NCBI GenBank assembly: GCA_950295325.1
Contig: OX485803.1
Location: 15,564,001 to 15,628,000 of the forward strand
DNA length: 64,000 nucleotides
DNA from: Polytrichum commune
Lineage: Eukaryota; Streptophyta; Polytrichopsida; Polytrichales; Polytrichaceae
Direction of reading: 5' to 3'
The notes beneath the pieces were generated by a model. It did no database searches. It worked only from the letters and a program-made list of their open reading frames with translations, and was not told the origin of the DNA. Of the stretch, positions 33,066 to 44,620 are shown piece by piece. How positions within the stretch are numbered: the stretch's first letter is position 1; every line of letters starts with the position of its first letter. A program made the translations under genes and the position numbers.

Positions 33066-35268
33066 TGAAAACATGATGACATCCAACATAGCATGTGGGA
33101 TACTTGAGATGATAGGCTTGCATTTCAACATCCAAGGGGAAGATGTTATTGAGCACACTAATGGCCAATGTCTTTTGTGTACACTTTAGTCAACTTGTAG
33201 ACCATTGAGTAACAAAGGCGCACACCTCATAACATCAGTGAACATATCCACGCCAAAATATTAGTAAGCGTACTTGAATGCCAAGTGTCACGAGGTGACA
33301 CTCATGATGAAGTTGTTGAGCATTAGTGTAAGCTAGAATATGACTCAAAACATGGTAAGTGACAGTAGTACACAAGTTTACACCACATGCATCAGGTTAT
33401 GGCCCTTAAATGATCATGATTACCCGCTTCTAGGATGAGACCATAGAGAAGTCCATGGACTATAGCCCAACGTCTATTGGAGGGCACAAACCTTTAGTGT
33501 AAACCCAAATCCCCACCGCAAATTTTGTCAAGCTTACCTTCAAGAGCCGTCATGAAAAAATTCCTTACAATCCTGGCCAACATTACGCACACTTGCCATA
33601 TCAAATTCCATATCAAATTTTTATTCACTATAGATGTTATGGATTGTAGTCCAAAACGACCCTGACGTAACCTAAAACGGAGGTGCGTGACACTCTCGAC
33701 CAATGAGAATACGAGGATGCTCAAGAGCCATGACCTAATGGCTTTCGTGTAAGCATGCCCTAAATACCATAAATGGTGTACCGGTTGGGAAAGCAACAAA
33801 ACCGAAATAAAATAAGAATGTTCACATGTTGTCGTCACATGCGTTCAAGTTCTAGTACATAACCCCAAGTGCATATTACACTTATTTGACATTCAATGTC
33901 TCACTTGACGCGAAAGTGAAGTAGTACAAGTAACTAATGTTATACCCAACCTCCTATGAAGGTACCTAGTGCAAATCTTGACGTACAATCTATTGTATGT
34001 TGGGCTACGTTACTTCTCACTTTTAAGGGGTCTATTTGTCTATACGGGCCTTCCCGGTCGATATAGACGAATAACACAAACCCATATTTTCATATACAAT
34101 TAGTATGTATAATGGACAACATAGTGGTGGTGGTGAGACCATCGCCACGCCGTTCCCCCACTGTTGTAGAAAAGGCGCGAGGACCGTAATGAAGTTATAT
34201 GTTGTTATGCATGGATGCAGAGGAGCCGGGACAACATGGGTCCCTACTAGTACCATCACATGACTTAATGTGAGAGGGGCATACTGCCATGCAGATTTTG
34301 CGGCTATTCAATCCTCGGCTGAAAAGGATAGCAACTTACATATTGTACATTTGTGAACAAGACTTTTGGTGTTCAACTTGGGTCAAATATGCGTTGGATA
34401 GTGGTACTTACGGCTAGGGATTTGTAGTGTTTACGTAAACTTGTATGTTGGGAAGGCGAAAATGCAGTGAATTATATTATAGCATGTAAAATTTTGAGCT
34501 ATATAATTCCAAAAATAGAAGAAAAAACCTCAAATTAGTCTAGTGGTCTCCAATTGAAATGTATTGGCCCTTAACCTCGTAGGAAATATATTGTGAACAT
34601 ATCCCCCTTCATCTCCTTTTATCCATGATGGATGAATTTACATAGATGCCACAGATCCCAAGCTAGTGCTTTCTAGTGTTGATGTGGTTTCTTTTCTTTT
34701 CTTTTCTTTTAATCTCATTCTAATATTTGTATTGAAGATTTAACCATTTCTTGCTACCATTAGGGTATGGCTATTTGACATTGTTTTATTTTATTTTCGA
34801 CATCATTTGGGTTTGTGTCCCATGCAAGAACCTTCAAACTTAGGCAAAATCAACCTAGTATCAATATGGTTTAGAATGGTATTGACCCAAATGATAACTT
34901 GAGTCTATAAAGATTCTCTCACCTTGAGATATCCACCAAATATCAATATTTGATTGGTCATGTTTAGTAGGCACGTGCTCACTTCAAGGAGAGAAAACAA
35001 CATGTCAAAATTTGTAGAGAATAATGCATTGCTAGGATTATTGAACAAATTATGATAGTTAGTGAAAACGTATGCAAAATTTCCATCTTCTCTTAGAGGT
35101 AAAAGAGTTATCCTAGAACTACGAGGTTGAACCGTCTTTAGTTAGGGCTTCTATCCCATGAACGAAGCCTTAACCGCAAAAGGCCTTTAACAAAAATAAG
35201 CTCAATGGACCCCTTTGTCATAGCGTAACTCGTTGTCTCACCACCCAATTGTCTTGACACCCCTCAGT
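33066..35268. other. Intergenic DNA, no gene recognised
   Basis: Frames such as 33838-33494 and 34259-34032 on the - strand show no recognisable domain. A TTTTC microsatellite lies near 34690-34710. Confidence 0.45.
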
Positions 35269-35576
35269 GTTCCCATAGCTATATCCATGTTCCCAAATCG
35301 ATAATATCATTCCTATAGCTACGTGACCATTTTGATAGCAACGTTCCCCACACGTATAATAGTGTTCCCACTTTGATAGCAACGTTCTCACGTTTATGGC
35401 AATGTTCCCATGTCTATATAAACATTCCAACGCATACAACAAAGTTTCCACACCGATAGCAACATTCCCATGTTTGAATCAACCTTCCCACTACTATATA
35501 TACGTTCCCATGACTATAACATCGTTCCCACATCCAGGCCAACATTCCCATGTCGATAGAAGCGTTCCCCACACTG
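35269..35576. repeat. Minisatellite with about 21-bp period
   Basis: About 15 degenerate copies of a unit near GTTCCCATGTCGATAGCAAC follow one another, with the GTTCCC/ATTCCC core recurring every 19-22 bases. Because the period is close to 21, both strands carry periodic open frames (with recurring WEH on the - strand); these are by-products of the repeat and not genes. Confidence 0.85.
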
Positions 35577-36094
35577 TAGTAGTCTTATTATTATAGGATG
35601 ATTAAAACTAAATTTGAGAATATATTATGCATATTTTCAAAATATCCACCAAACATGTGAAACATCCTATGGGTATGAGCATTACTTCATAGCCCCTTCT
35701 AGAAATGCCCCTTTCTCACGTGATTCATTGCTCTATAAAGGAGCTACTCCCCCCCCCCCCCCTTAGCGGGTGAGATAACAAATGTTCAACTAGACCCTAC
35801 AAGTGGATTCCATAATGAGTTATTCTCATATGCTATAGTATTTACATGACATTCGCAATTCTTAGATGTACATATCAAACATTGGATACATGGGAAGAAA
35901 GACGAAGGACTCAAGTCATGATTTCTCAATACCAAATGATAGCGATGTAGCGTAAGCTTCATGTAGTTATGCTATTATTTGTGACTCATGATGATACAAT
36001 CACATGGTGCCGGTGGCCACCTTACAACATGTCTCATTGGGAACAAAAGATTGCGAGAGATGACCATTCAATCCAATCCATCCACAAAAGTACT
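35577..36094. other. Intergenic DNA with poly-C run
   Basis: No gene seen. A C homopolymer of about 13 lies near 35750. Confidence 0.45.
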
Positions 36095-36360
36095 CTTAGT
36101 GTGAGTGAATGTTCACAACATCTACCAATAGGGAAGGGTGAATTAGGAGAGGGAAGGGTGAAAACGTTGACTCTAAGGTAGAGTGCATGGGTTGTTATTT
36201 ATTGAAAAGAAGAAGTTAAATCCCTAGTTGAGGATCAAAGAACCCCAATCAGTTTAGTGAGTTCAAATTGGGATGAATGAACCACCAACCTATAGGGTTT
36301 TTTTTTTTTTTTTTTTTCCCCCTATTACCCTCTCAATGGATGTGAGGAAACAAAATTGGC
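36095..36360. repeat. Dispersed direct repeat copy 1 (shared with 38150-38360)
   Basis: GTTCACAACATCTACCAATA-GGGAAGGGTGAATTAGGAGAG here matches GTTCACAATACCTACCAACG-GGAAAGGTGAATTGGGGGAG at 38159, and both continue to a GGATGAAT...CAACC/AACATA...TATAGG block. The first copy contains a T20-C5 homopolymer near 36299-36324. Confidence 0.65.
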
Positions 36361-36392
36361 CCGGGTGCATGTATGGGGAGAGAGGGAATTGT

Positions 36393-36600
36393 CACATACA
36401 AGAGTACGTCTCATTCATCCCACATAAAAGTCTTGAAATAGTATGCACCATGGATGTTCTTATTTTTGGTTTGCTTGACATTGGAATTAGCTTTTACAAA
36501 CATGTATTAGTCCAACCCAAGTCATTTGAGATGACTCGCCCACAAACATATAAGGGGTCAAGTTTTTCTGTTGGATGAATGAGAGATAGGCTTGTATGCA
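36393..36600. mobile_element. Short TIR element, copy 1
   Basis: The ends are CATACAAGAGTACGTCTCAT and, read back from the right, CATACAAGCCTATCTCTCAT, both running on into TCATCC-ACA. A second copy in opposite orientation is at 37685-37925, judged by the shared internal CAAGTCATTTGAGATG. No clear target duplication and no coding capacity. Confidence 0.65.
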
Positions 36601-36733
36601 ATAACTCCTCTCCCCCATGCATGGTGGCAAAGCTCACCAGTCCTCATGACTTTCATTCATATCATGGTTCATATTTCATCCTTATTTAAGCCTAGTGGTC
36701 ACCCAATTCCATTCACTTTATACTAGTACCCGG

Positions 36734-36960
36734 TTACATTAAATATGATATTTTAGTGTCACTTACTATTAGAATTTACACGGTGCTATATCTTTTACTA
36801 TCGATGTAATTTTTTTATCAAGTAAAGTTGTTAGTGTTCTATACTACCCAATCAGCCAATTTAACTTTTTTTTTGATAAAATATGAAATCTACAATGAAT
36901 AGACATAGCACTACGTAATTCCAAATAGCAAGCGACACTAAATATCATATTTAGTGTAGT
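36734..36960. mobile_element. MITE with ACACTAAATATGATATTTAG ends
   Basis: About 227 bp with TIRs near 60 bp: the left arm ATTAAATATGATATTTTAGT, then GTCACTTACTATTAGAAT; the right arm read back gives ACACTAAATATGATATTTAG, then TGTCGCTTGCTATTTGGAAT. Each terminus is itself palindromic. Half-copies or related ends lie at 39652-39715, 42045, 42345-42368 and 59146. The superfamily is unclear. Confidence 0.75.
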
Positions 36961-37684
36961 TCCTTTGAAGTTTTAGAGAACTAATATTGTGAGGCCAACA
37001 CTCCGAGTCAAAAACGATCACCGGAAGATAGGGAGATTTTTCCGGTCAACTCATGAGACCCGAGGTCAATCGCATTATAAATGTGGGTCATGAATGTTGT
37101 TGAGTAGTTGGGTGCAGGGCCACCGAACTTCAACTAGGTAAGCTATCAACTCATGATTAGGTAAGAACTTCGAGAAGCATCGACCCTTAAAGTACACGTG
37201 ATCTCAATATACGGCCAAATACACATTTTATAAAGGTCTCACCAAAGTCCTAATTCCCAATTCGATAAGTTTTATGGGTTTGAAATCTTATTTATTCATA
37301 TTCGTACTTGACATTGATGATCAAAATATATTGTACATGTTTGCATATTATGGCAACCGAGTTACGTGTTCAAACTTGAAATTTTCATAAATTCAAGGTG
37401 CTCAATTGGTTTAGATGTGTACTCGGAGGATTAGTTAATTCTAGATAGAGTCAATCTTGACGTAATGAACTGAACATGGAAGTGTGTAGCTCAAATGTAT
37501 GTTTTTGTGCATGAAGAGTCTCAACCCGGGTCTCTAATTAAGATGCTTAAGGGTTGATAAGTACTAGAGTCTTTTTTTAGGCAACATTTGCCCATAATTC
37601 TAGCATCCATTAGACATTTGTTGTCTTCAGGTTTGTGGGGTGAACGACTTTGGTAAAGTTCGCTAAATTCTTTATGGGATGTGA
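36961..37684. other. Intergenic DNA, nothing recognised
   Basis: AT-rich sequence without open frames of note. Confidence 0.4.
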
Positions 37685-37925
37685 GAGGAATTCATCGCAT
37701 ACAAGCATATCTCTCATCCATTAACACCAAAACTTGACCCCTATGGGTTTGTGCCGGTTTGTTGTTCGTTTGTTGTCGATACATCTCAAATGACTTGAAC
37801 TACAATATTTTGTTGTCTTTCAAGGTGATTTGAGTGCCAAATTAACTACACCAACTAACGTCATGAGATGCATATTGTTTCAAGACTCTTATGTTGGATG
37901 AATGAGAGATACATGTGACATCAAG
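37685..37925. mobile_element. Short TIR element, copy 2 (inverted)
   Basis: Starts GCATACAAGCATATCTCTCA and ends TGAATGAGAGATACATGTGA. Internal blocks (AAACTTGACCCCTAT, CATCTCAAATGACTTG) are the reverse complement of copy 1 at 36393-36600. Confidence 0.65.
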
Positions 37926-38149
37926 TTTCAAGCTAATCTACATGTGTTTGGTATTTTTGCCAAAAAGTTGTACCCCGAAGATGACAATAGTTTTAATGAA
38001 GTATGCATTAGCGAAGTGGTCAATTCTATTGCTATTGTATGGAATCAAATGAAATATTATTACTCTTGAGCACGCATTTCCATCCATTTAATGGGTAACA
38101 TGGCAATAAATGAATTCATTGGAGGCTTTCATGACTTTGTTAATCATGG

Positions 38150-38360
38150 TATGGTGGATGTTCACAATACCTACCAACGGGAAAGGTGAATTGGGGGAGA
38201 GCATAATGAAAATCTTGATTATTAGTATGGAGTATACGATTCTTATTCCTAGACATATAACCCCTTAATCAACAGGTGAACTTAAATGAGGATGAATCAA
38301 CAACATACTTATAGGCGGACATGCTTTGATCCCCTCCATAGGTGTTAGGAAATCAAAATA
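38150..38360. repeat. Dispersed direct repeat copy 2 (shared with 36095-36360)
   Basis: See the first copy; the order of blocks is the same and the homopolymer tract is absent. Confidence 0.6.
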
Positions 38361-38604
38361 GATCCTTATCCTCTCTAGTCATCATCTCAAATTAACATCA
38401 CATTCCTTTGTCCATGAGTGATAATAAGGGGCCTAACGTGGCCTTCATTATCACCCATCACAATATTGCCTCGCTCTTAAAACTCAATCTTTGATGCATG
38501 AGATGCACCCATATCAATGCATCACACAATTCAATACATGAATCCCACACTTTCATAAGTCGCATGCCTTTGGGAGCTTAAGTTACATATGTGTGAAAGA
38601 GCGC

Positions 38605-38985
38605 TTACGGCCCATTTGCATGGGATCTTAAGTCCCACCCATGTTAGCAATTCCCAATGTGGAGGCAAACTCCCCAACTTTGGAGCCTCAAGAAACCATC
38701 AAAGTGTGGCTTATATTCATTACAGCTGGATCTTCATTATCTCATGCAAAAATATTTGCGGGACATGTTAAGAGTTGGGTCTAGCTTTTTACTCGACCCA
38801 ACTCTCAACACAAGTCTCGAGCCTCACCTCCAAAAAATGTTGTCATGTCGGCAGCCATGTCATATTTGGCACTTAGGGCTTGGGACTCCGTGTGAAATGG
38901 TAAGTCTCAACTTCCATGTTCTCAACGGCTGAGATTGCACAGACTGACCTCCAGTCTATTGGGACTTAGGACTTGGGACCCATGT
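38605..38985. mobile_element. Non-autonomous repeat, copy 1 (shared with 43078-43432)
   Basis: About 370 bp, near 80% identical to 43078-43432 across the whole length (TGTTAGCAA-TCCCAA-GTGGAGGC, GAGAGTTGGGTC, GACTTAGGACTTGGGA). The ends form short inverted repeats around CCCAAGTCCTA / TAGGACTTGGG, so a MITE is likely. Open frames 38589-38771 and 38657-38932 inside are not conserved in the other copy. Confidence 0.65.
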
Positions 38986-41900
38986 GGACCAGCCCTTAGG
39001 CTAGCGCAAAATCATGTATTATTATTCCAAGGTATTGCAAAATACATGACTTACCACATTGTGAAATCGTACATGAATATGCATTAACATAACATTACTA
39101 AGGAAAAAGTGATGTTAGGCGAGGCCCACAAATTGCATGTGGTTTATTATCACATATCTCGTTGACATTCGAAAATCATGCTGCATTCAAGTTAATCTAG
39201 GTGGAGAGGATATTGGATTTGACAAATGTAGTAAAGATAATAGACTGATGCTGCTAAGTAATGTTATGAAATTGCAAGGTTAAAATCGGTGTTGATTTGG
39301 TACATAGGTGACCACATGGTATCAATAACCAAGTTCCATAACGGCATCAAAAACCTACATGTGAGTATAATAATAATACTCATGTGAGTATAACAATGGT
39401 GATATTGGGTGGGTATGTGAAGGTGAGAGAATCTTTATATTTCCGATTTACTGTTCCAATCGACACCACTCTGATCCATATTGATACTAGGACGAATTTG
39501 TTGGGGTATTAAGGTTCTTGTATGTTTTATAGACCCAAATGATATCGAAAACAAAAATATTGTCAAATGCCATATCACACCGGTTTTAAAGAATGTGAAA
39601 TCTTCATTATAGATGCTCAAGTGGTATCAAAAATAGACGATACCATACCAACACTACACTGAATATGATATTTGGTATCACTTACTATTTGAAATTACGC
39701 GATGATATTTCTACTTAATGCATGTATGTCTCATATTGTACCAACAAATGTGAAATTGGTAGTTCGGACATTATAGAACATTAACAACTTTACTAGTGTG
39801 GTTAGAACATAAGAGTTAAGGTTTACTATGTTTCGCCCTTTCTTTCCTATTGGTTTGTGCATGATGGATGTGTGAAACTTGCCATGCACTTGCTTATAAC
39901 TTTTTGGGATTTTGAGTAGGTACTAGGTTTTGGAATTTTTAGTACTATACTCCAAGGATCATGTGGTCAAATCACTGGCAAATTGACTAGTTTAGTAGGT
40001 AAGAATGGTGCATGTCACAAGTCTAGTTGTGTAGTATTATGTACTATAGTGCAATGGGACGGAACCATTGTTAGCGTCCACTTGCAATGCATGACTAACT
40101 TGCTTACAATCCAAATAGTGGCAATTGTTACCCAACCAAAGCAACACCCACCAATTATTATGCATACACCTAGGCATGTCACTATGTAATGTGGGGCCTA
40201 CCTAGGAACACACAACTATATAACAAGGGCGCTAGCCAAGGTTTTTGAATGCGAGACCTCACCACTTCAAGAAGCCTAACCTAACCACCAAGTCCACTCA
40301 TTACACATGTACACATCCTGGGGTGGACTCTTCATTGGAAACCTAAATGATGTGTCTGGGTCAATATGAAATTAAACCCCTTATATACGGGAACTTCATG
40401 GAGAAAAACAAATGTATACATACTAATGGCAAGCTAGAATATGGACTCATGTATGTATACAAAGCTTTTGAATTTCTTGTGATAAATCCCTCCGCTACTT
40501 ATACAAATTACAAATCATGAATTAAAAGGGCCTTTATTACTTAAAAATCCATTTTTACTTTCCAATGAGAAAGGCATTGAACGTTTTTTTCATCCATGGC
40601 ATGTAACTCTTCAACGATTACATCAAACAAACAAAGACAAGAACATAATAACTTAACCACAATCCAATGAAAAAAAACTCAAGGGAGCCCATGAGCGCTC
40701 CAAGTGCCTCTAGTTTATAAAATCTAGAACCCAATTGCAACACCTAGCAAGAATGAACAAGGTAGTCATTGAGGACTATTACCATATGACAACAATGGAT
40801 GAAAACACAAATTGGATGAAACTAACACATCTATTGTCAAAAGAAATCTCAAACCTCATGGCCCCCTTTTGTACATTTATCTTTACTTCAAAATTCCTAA
40901 TAACCTCTCGGTACACAATAGAAGAAACAAAAAAAGACTCTCCCTTATGTATATTATGTACGCTAATGCCTCAAATAATACCCCTTCTTACACTCACGTT
41001 AGTTCATAAATTGTAGAAAGAGTCCACCCCTTGGGGTATATATCGAGGTTTTTAACCGATTTTCTGATCAAATTACAGCTTAGCCATGCTTAAAGGGCGA
41101 TATGGAGGGGTTGCAAAATAAGAGGCCGAACTCAATGTGGGAACTACATTTCTCCTATTAGTGTGGGCCACGACAATGATCCCTACCATGCGAACCATCT
41201 TTGACTTTACTCAATCTTCTCAACTGAGCTCAAAAGTGGTTCCCCTGGGCAAGAACCATCTTCAAGCTCGCTTGAGCTTCTTCCCAAATGTTCTCAGATG
41301 TTCCTCCCCACCATGGGACCTATCTTCAAATGTGTACATTCATAACCATTTTGTCTCACATTTGAATTATGTTATGTAAATAACAATACTACTTTACTTT
41401 ATCACTACTTTTATGCATGTATTGACATAGTCGACCTCACTGGAGGCCATCCTCATTGAAGAACTTATTGTGAGGTTGCATGGTCGTGCCAGTCACACGG
41501 ACTCCACAGCGGCTTCGACCCCTCTCTCCCACTTCTGTATGAAATTTGACAAACTCAATGACATTGTCCAGTGGGATAACCACACGATCTTTACAAGTAA
41601 TACATTGGTTTTGACCCGACAATTGGGTTGTGTTTAAAATTGCTACTACATGTCCTCAACGCATTGAAAGTTACGTCGTAGAAAACCATTAAGTACTAAA
41701 ACACCGAAAGGCTCCAAAGTGCACAAGTAACATAAGTTAATGGACAGCTAGGGGCAGTTTTGGCATGGTGCGGGTTTGGATACGGTCTCGAGCCCAAGGT
41801 ACAATCATAAGGAAAGCTTGGTAAATGGTCATTGTGAATGATGACTTTTCCCCACACGTACATGCCACCAAATTACTTCGCCTTTGCTTGTCATTGCACT

Positions 41901-42037
41901 AACCTACTAGGCACACGGCTTCGGGACAACTACCAAGGGAGTTCACCAAGTTGGGGTAGGGTACCGGAAAGGTAACTCTATGCTAAGGGTAAAATTCCCT
42001 AACTTAGATCCACTTGTTGCCCGGCGGGGTGGCAACT
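38986..42037. other. Intergenic DNA, no gene recognised
   Basis: Contains one half-copy of the ATGATATTTAG MITE (39652-39715). Frames such as 40735-41016 and 41137-41379 on the + strand show no domain that I recognise. Confidence 0.45.
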
Positions 42038-42368
42038 ACTTACACAAAATATGATATTTAGTGTTTGATTATGTTTAGTGTAATTGTTACCACCCTACCA
42101 TGTTCAACACTAATTTTCAGTTTTTTGATAATTAGTGGTAGACATAAATGTGTCGCTACCTTCCCTACTGCCACCTCCTTTATTATATCATTCTTTTCAT
42201 ATCCATACTGACACTAAATTCAAACATGTAATTTCCACGTATTACCATAATTGATATTTAGTGTTAGAGTTTACATTTGATGTTACTTACTTTCGTAGAG
42301 TTATTGATATTTAGTGCATGCATTCGTATTTAGTGTATCAAACATTAAATATCATATTCAGTGTAGTG
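42038..42368. mobile_element. MITE, related to the 36.7-kb element
   Basis: Left end ACACAAAATATGATATTTAG followed by TGTTTGATTATG; right end read back as ACACTGAATATGATATTTAA followed by TGTTTGATACAC. The interior holds more ATTGATATTTAGTG motifs (42250, 42303), suggesting nested or rearranged copies. Confidence 0.6.
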
Positions 42369-43077
42369 CAAAATAATTTGTAACAAATAATCTATCCATA
42401 CTATTCTTGTACATTCATATCAAAGAATAATGTTACAGAACTTAGAATGGTGTGATGCGGTGCACATTGAGACTGTCCATAATACGTAATATTTTTTTGG
42501 TTTGAACATGTCTATGTATTATAATACACGAATATTGGCTTTCTCTCGAACAAGGGGGAAGGGGGGGGGCTTGTCCATAATCTGGTATCCATCATACCTA
42601 ATTATAAGTTATACAATCTACACAAATTTGAAGACAATCTAGATTATTCTAGCTTGTAGGTTCTAACCCTAACTCTCTTCCCGACTTCTCTCGGTGGCTT
42701 CTCTCCCACTTCTCTTCTGAAACTCTTGAATCTAGATTATTTGAAACATGATCTAGATTATATGTACGATTACGTGTACATAATCGATGCCTTTATGAAA
42801 TTTTTGGGCGAGTCCTTATGATTATTTGTTTGAGTTGCCATCTCGGGACTTGTTGCACGATAGCATGTCTCACATCCATCCCATTTAACCCCTAATTGCC
42901 TAAGGAGCCAAAAATGACCACTTGGAACACAGTTTTCGGTGCTTTAAGACTCTCTAATTGCATCTACTTCAAAAACCAAACTAGATGTGCGTAGGGAAGG
43001 AGTTCCTTGCCTCATCGCAACTTTCCTTTTTGAAAAAACTTGAGACTTCCCAAATCGGGACTGGAGTGGGCTAGTTC
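42369..43077. other. Intergenic DNA, no gene recognised
   Basis: Contains a G run near 42562-42569 and no supported gene. Confidence 0.4.
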
Positions 43078-43432
43078 AAATGGGTCCCAAGTCCTACTCA
43101 TGTTAGCAAGTCCCAACGTGGAGGCATTGTCCCAACTTTTGAGCCTCAAGAATTCATTAAAATATTATATTCATTAAAGTCGGATCTTGATAATTCTATG
43201 CGAACAAACTCCTAGGGTTGTGTTGAGAGTTGGGTCCAGTTTTTTGCTCAACCCAACTTTGAACATAATTCCCAAGCCTCGCCTCCAAAAGTGTTGCCAT
43301 GTAGGCATCCATGTCATACTTGGCACTTGGGACTCTGTGTGAAGTGAGTAAGTGCCAACTTCCGTGCTCTCAACAGTTGAAATTGCACGGATTAACCTTC
43401 GGTGACTTGGGACTTAGGACTTGGGATACTCT
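43078..43432. mobile_element. Non-autonomous repeat, copy 2
   Basis: Starts GGGTCCCAAGTCCTACTCAT and ends GACTTAGGACTTGGGATA; terminal inverted repeats of about 15 bp. Partner of 38605-38985. Confidence 0.65.
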
Positions 43433-43689
43433 TTTGGTAAGATGAATTTGACATAAGTGTGAGCTCAATTTCATGGCTTTACTAACCAATTCAACAATAG
43501 GTTCTACCAATTTCATTGGAATCATGAAACAACTTCATTGCGTAGACAACCAATTGAACTTGAACTTTCAGCTAATTTAACTACATGTTATGAACAATTT
43601 CATAATTTTGTACCCATATTCACAACTTCACAAAATCAATTTCATGAAATAACTTTATTTCACAAAGAACAATACATCATGTATAGATC

Positions 43690-44620
43690 CTCCTAATTGC
43701 TCTCCGCTACTAGCTCTACCAGAAATTTGATTGACCTCTCTTATCCAACCTTGGACCATGTATGTAGTGATTGTTTGTGCATCATCATTGACGTGGCCTA
43801 ATAGTGTTCGATGATTTTGGAGATCATTCCATTGGACACGGCTTTTGATGTGTCCAAATACCCATCTGCAACATTGAGAAATGGACTATATAATGGCAAA
43901 TGGAAGTAGACGTGCCCAACATCTTCAAAAGCTTGTTGTATTTCACGAGATCTTTGAAATGGGACATTGTCCATGGGGATGAACCTTTGTCTATCATGGC
44001 TAGGAATGACCTTGGTATGAATGAATTCTAAGAAGTTGTTTGTATTGTAGGCATCGAGTGTGACATCATATCCAATGACTCCTTCATGACAAACTGCAAC
44101 CACCAAAGATAAATTTTGACCCCTTTGAGTTGAACGAATTCATTGGCATCTTTGTCTACGACAAGCCCTTCCAAAACGACATGTCAAATGTAAATTGAAA
44201 CAACCTCATCCATGTATACAACATCATCTATGTTGCCACCAATTCTTAAAAACTTTTGACACCACTCTATATGTTCTCTAAGATGTTCTACATTGCTAAT
44301 CCTCTAGTTCATAACACATCGACTTGAGGGTAGATCCAACTTGACTTAGAATGGCTTTTAAAACATAATTGATAGATACCATGGAAATTGAAAAGCTTCA
44401 TTCAGCTGATGATGGATATGTTCTATGGTGACGTGTGGATCGGCATCTAGCCTTTTTACTAACCATTGAATGTGCTCAAACTTGGATGGCGAACATTGCC
44501 CCTATGTTTGGGCATTAATTAACCATTTCCTTCAAAAGTTATGGCTACGATCCTTAAATCTTGTAAGGATAACCATATCGTTTACTTGTGCCAACATAAG
44601 ACAAACCTTTGTTAATAATA
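43690..44620 (-). pseudogene. Decayed Tc1/mariner-IS630-type (DDE) transposase
   Basis: Read on the - strand from about 44600: LVKRLDADPHVTIEHIHHQL (helix-turn-helix region, near 44460-44400), then IEWCQKFL...DDVVYMDE (first catalytic Asp, near 44205), RACRRQR...RGQNLSLVVAV, YDVTLDAYNTNNFLEFIH, FIPMDNVPF (second Asp, near 43972), then VYFHLPLYSPFLNVAD (third acidic position, near 43855). This order and the PLYSPFLN block are the DDE_3 signature of Tc1/mariner-IS630 enzymes. At least two stops and a frame change (near 44174) break it. Faintly similar ends near 43463 (GTGTGAGCTCAATTTCATGG) and 45530-45560 (inverse) suggest a parent element of about 2.1 kb. Confidence 0.7.

Noticed and set aside
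35218-35596. Periodic WEH-type or FPC-type repeat proteins
   Set aside because: Both frames follow from the 21-bp period of the minisatellite.
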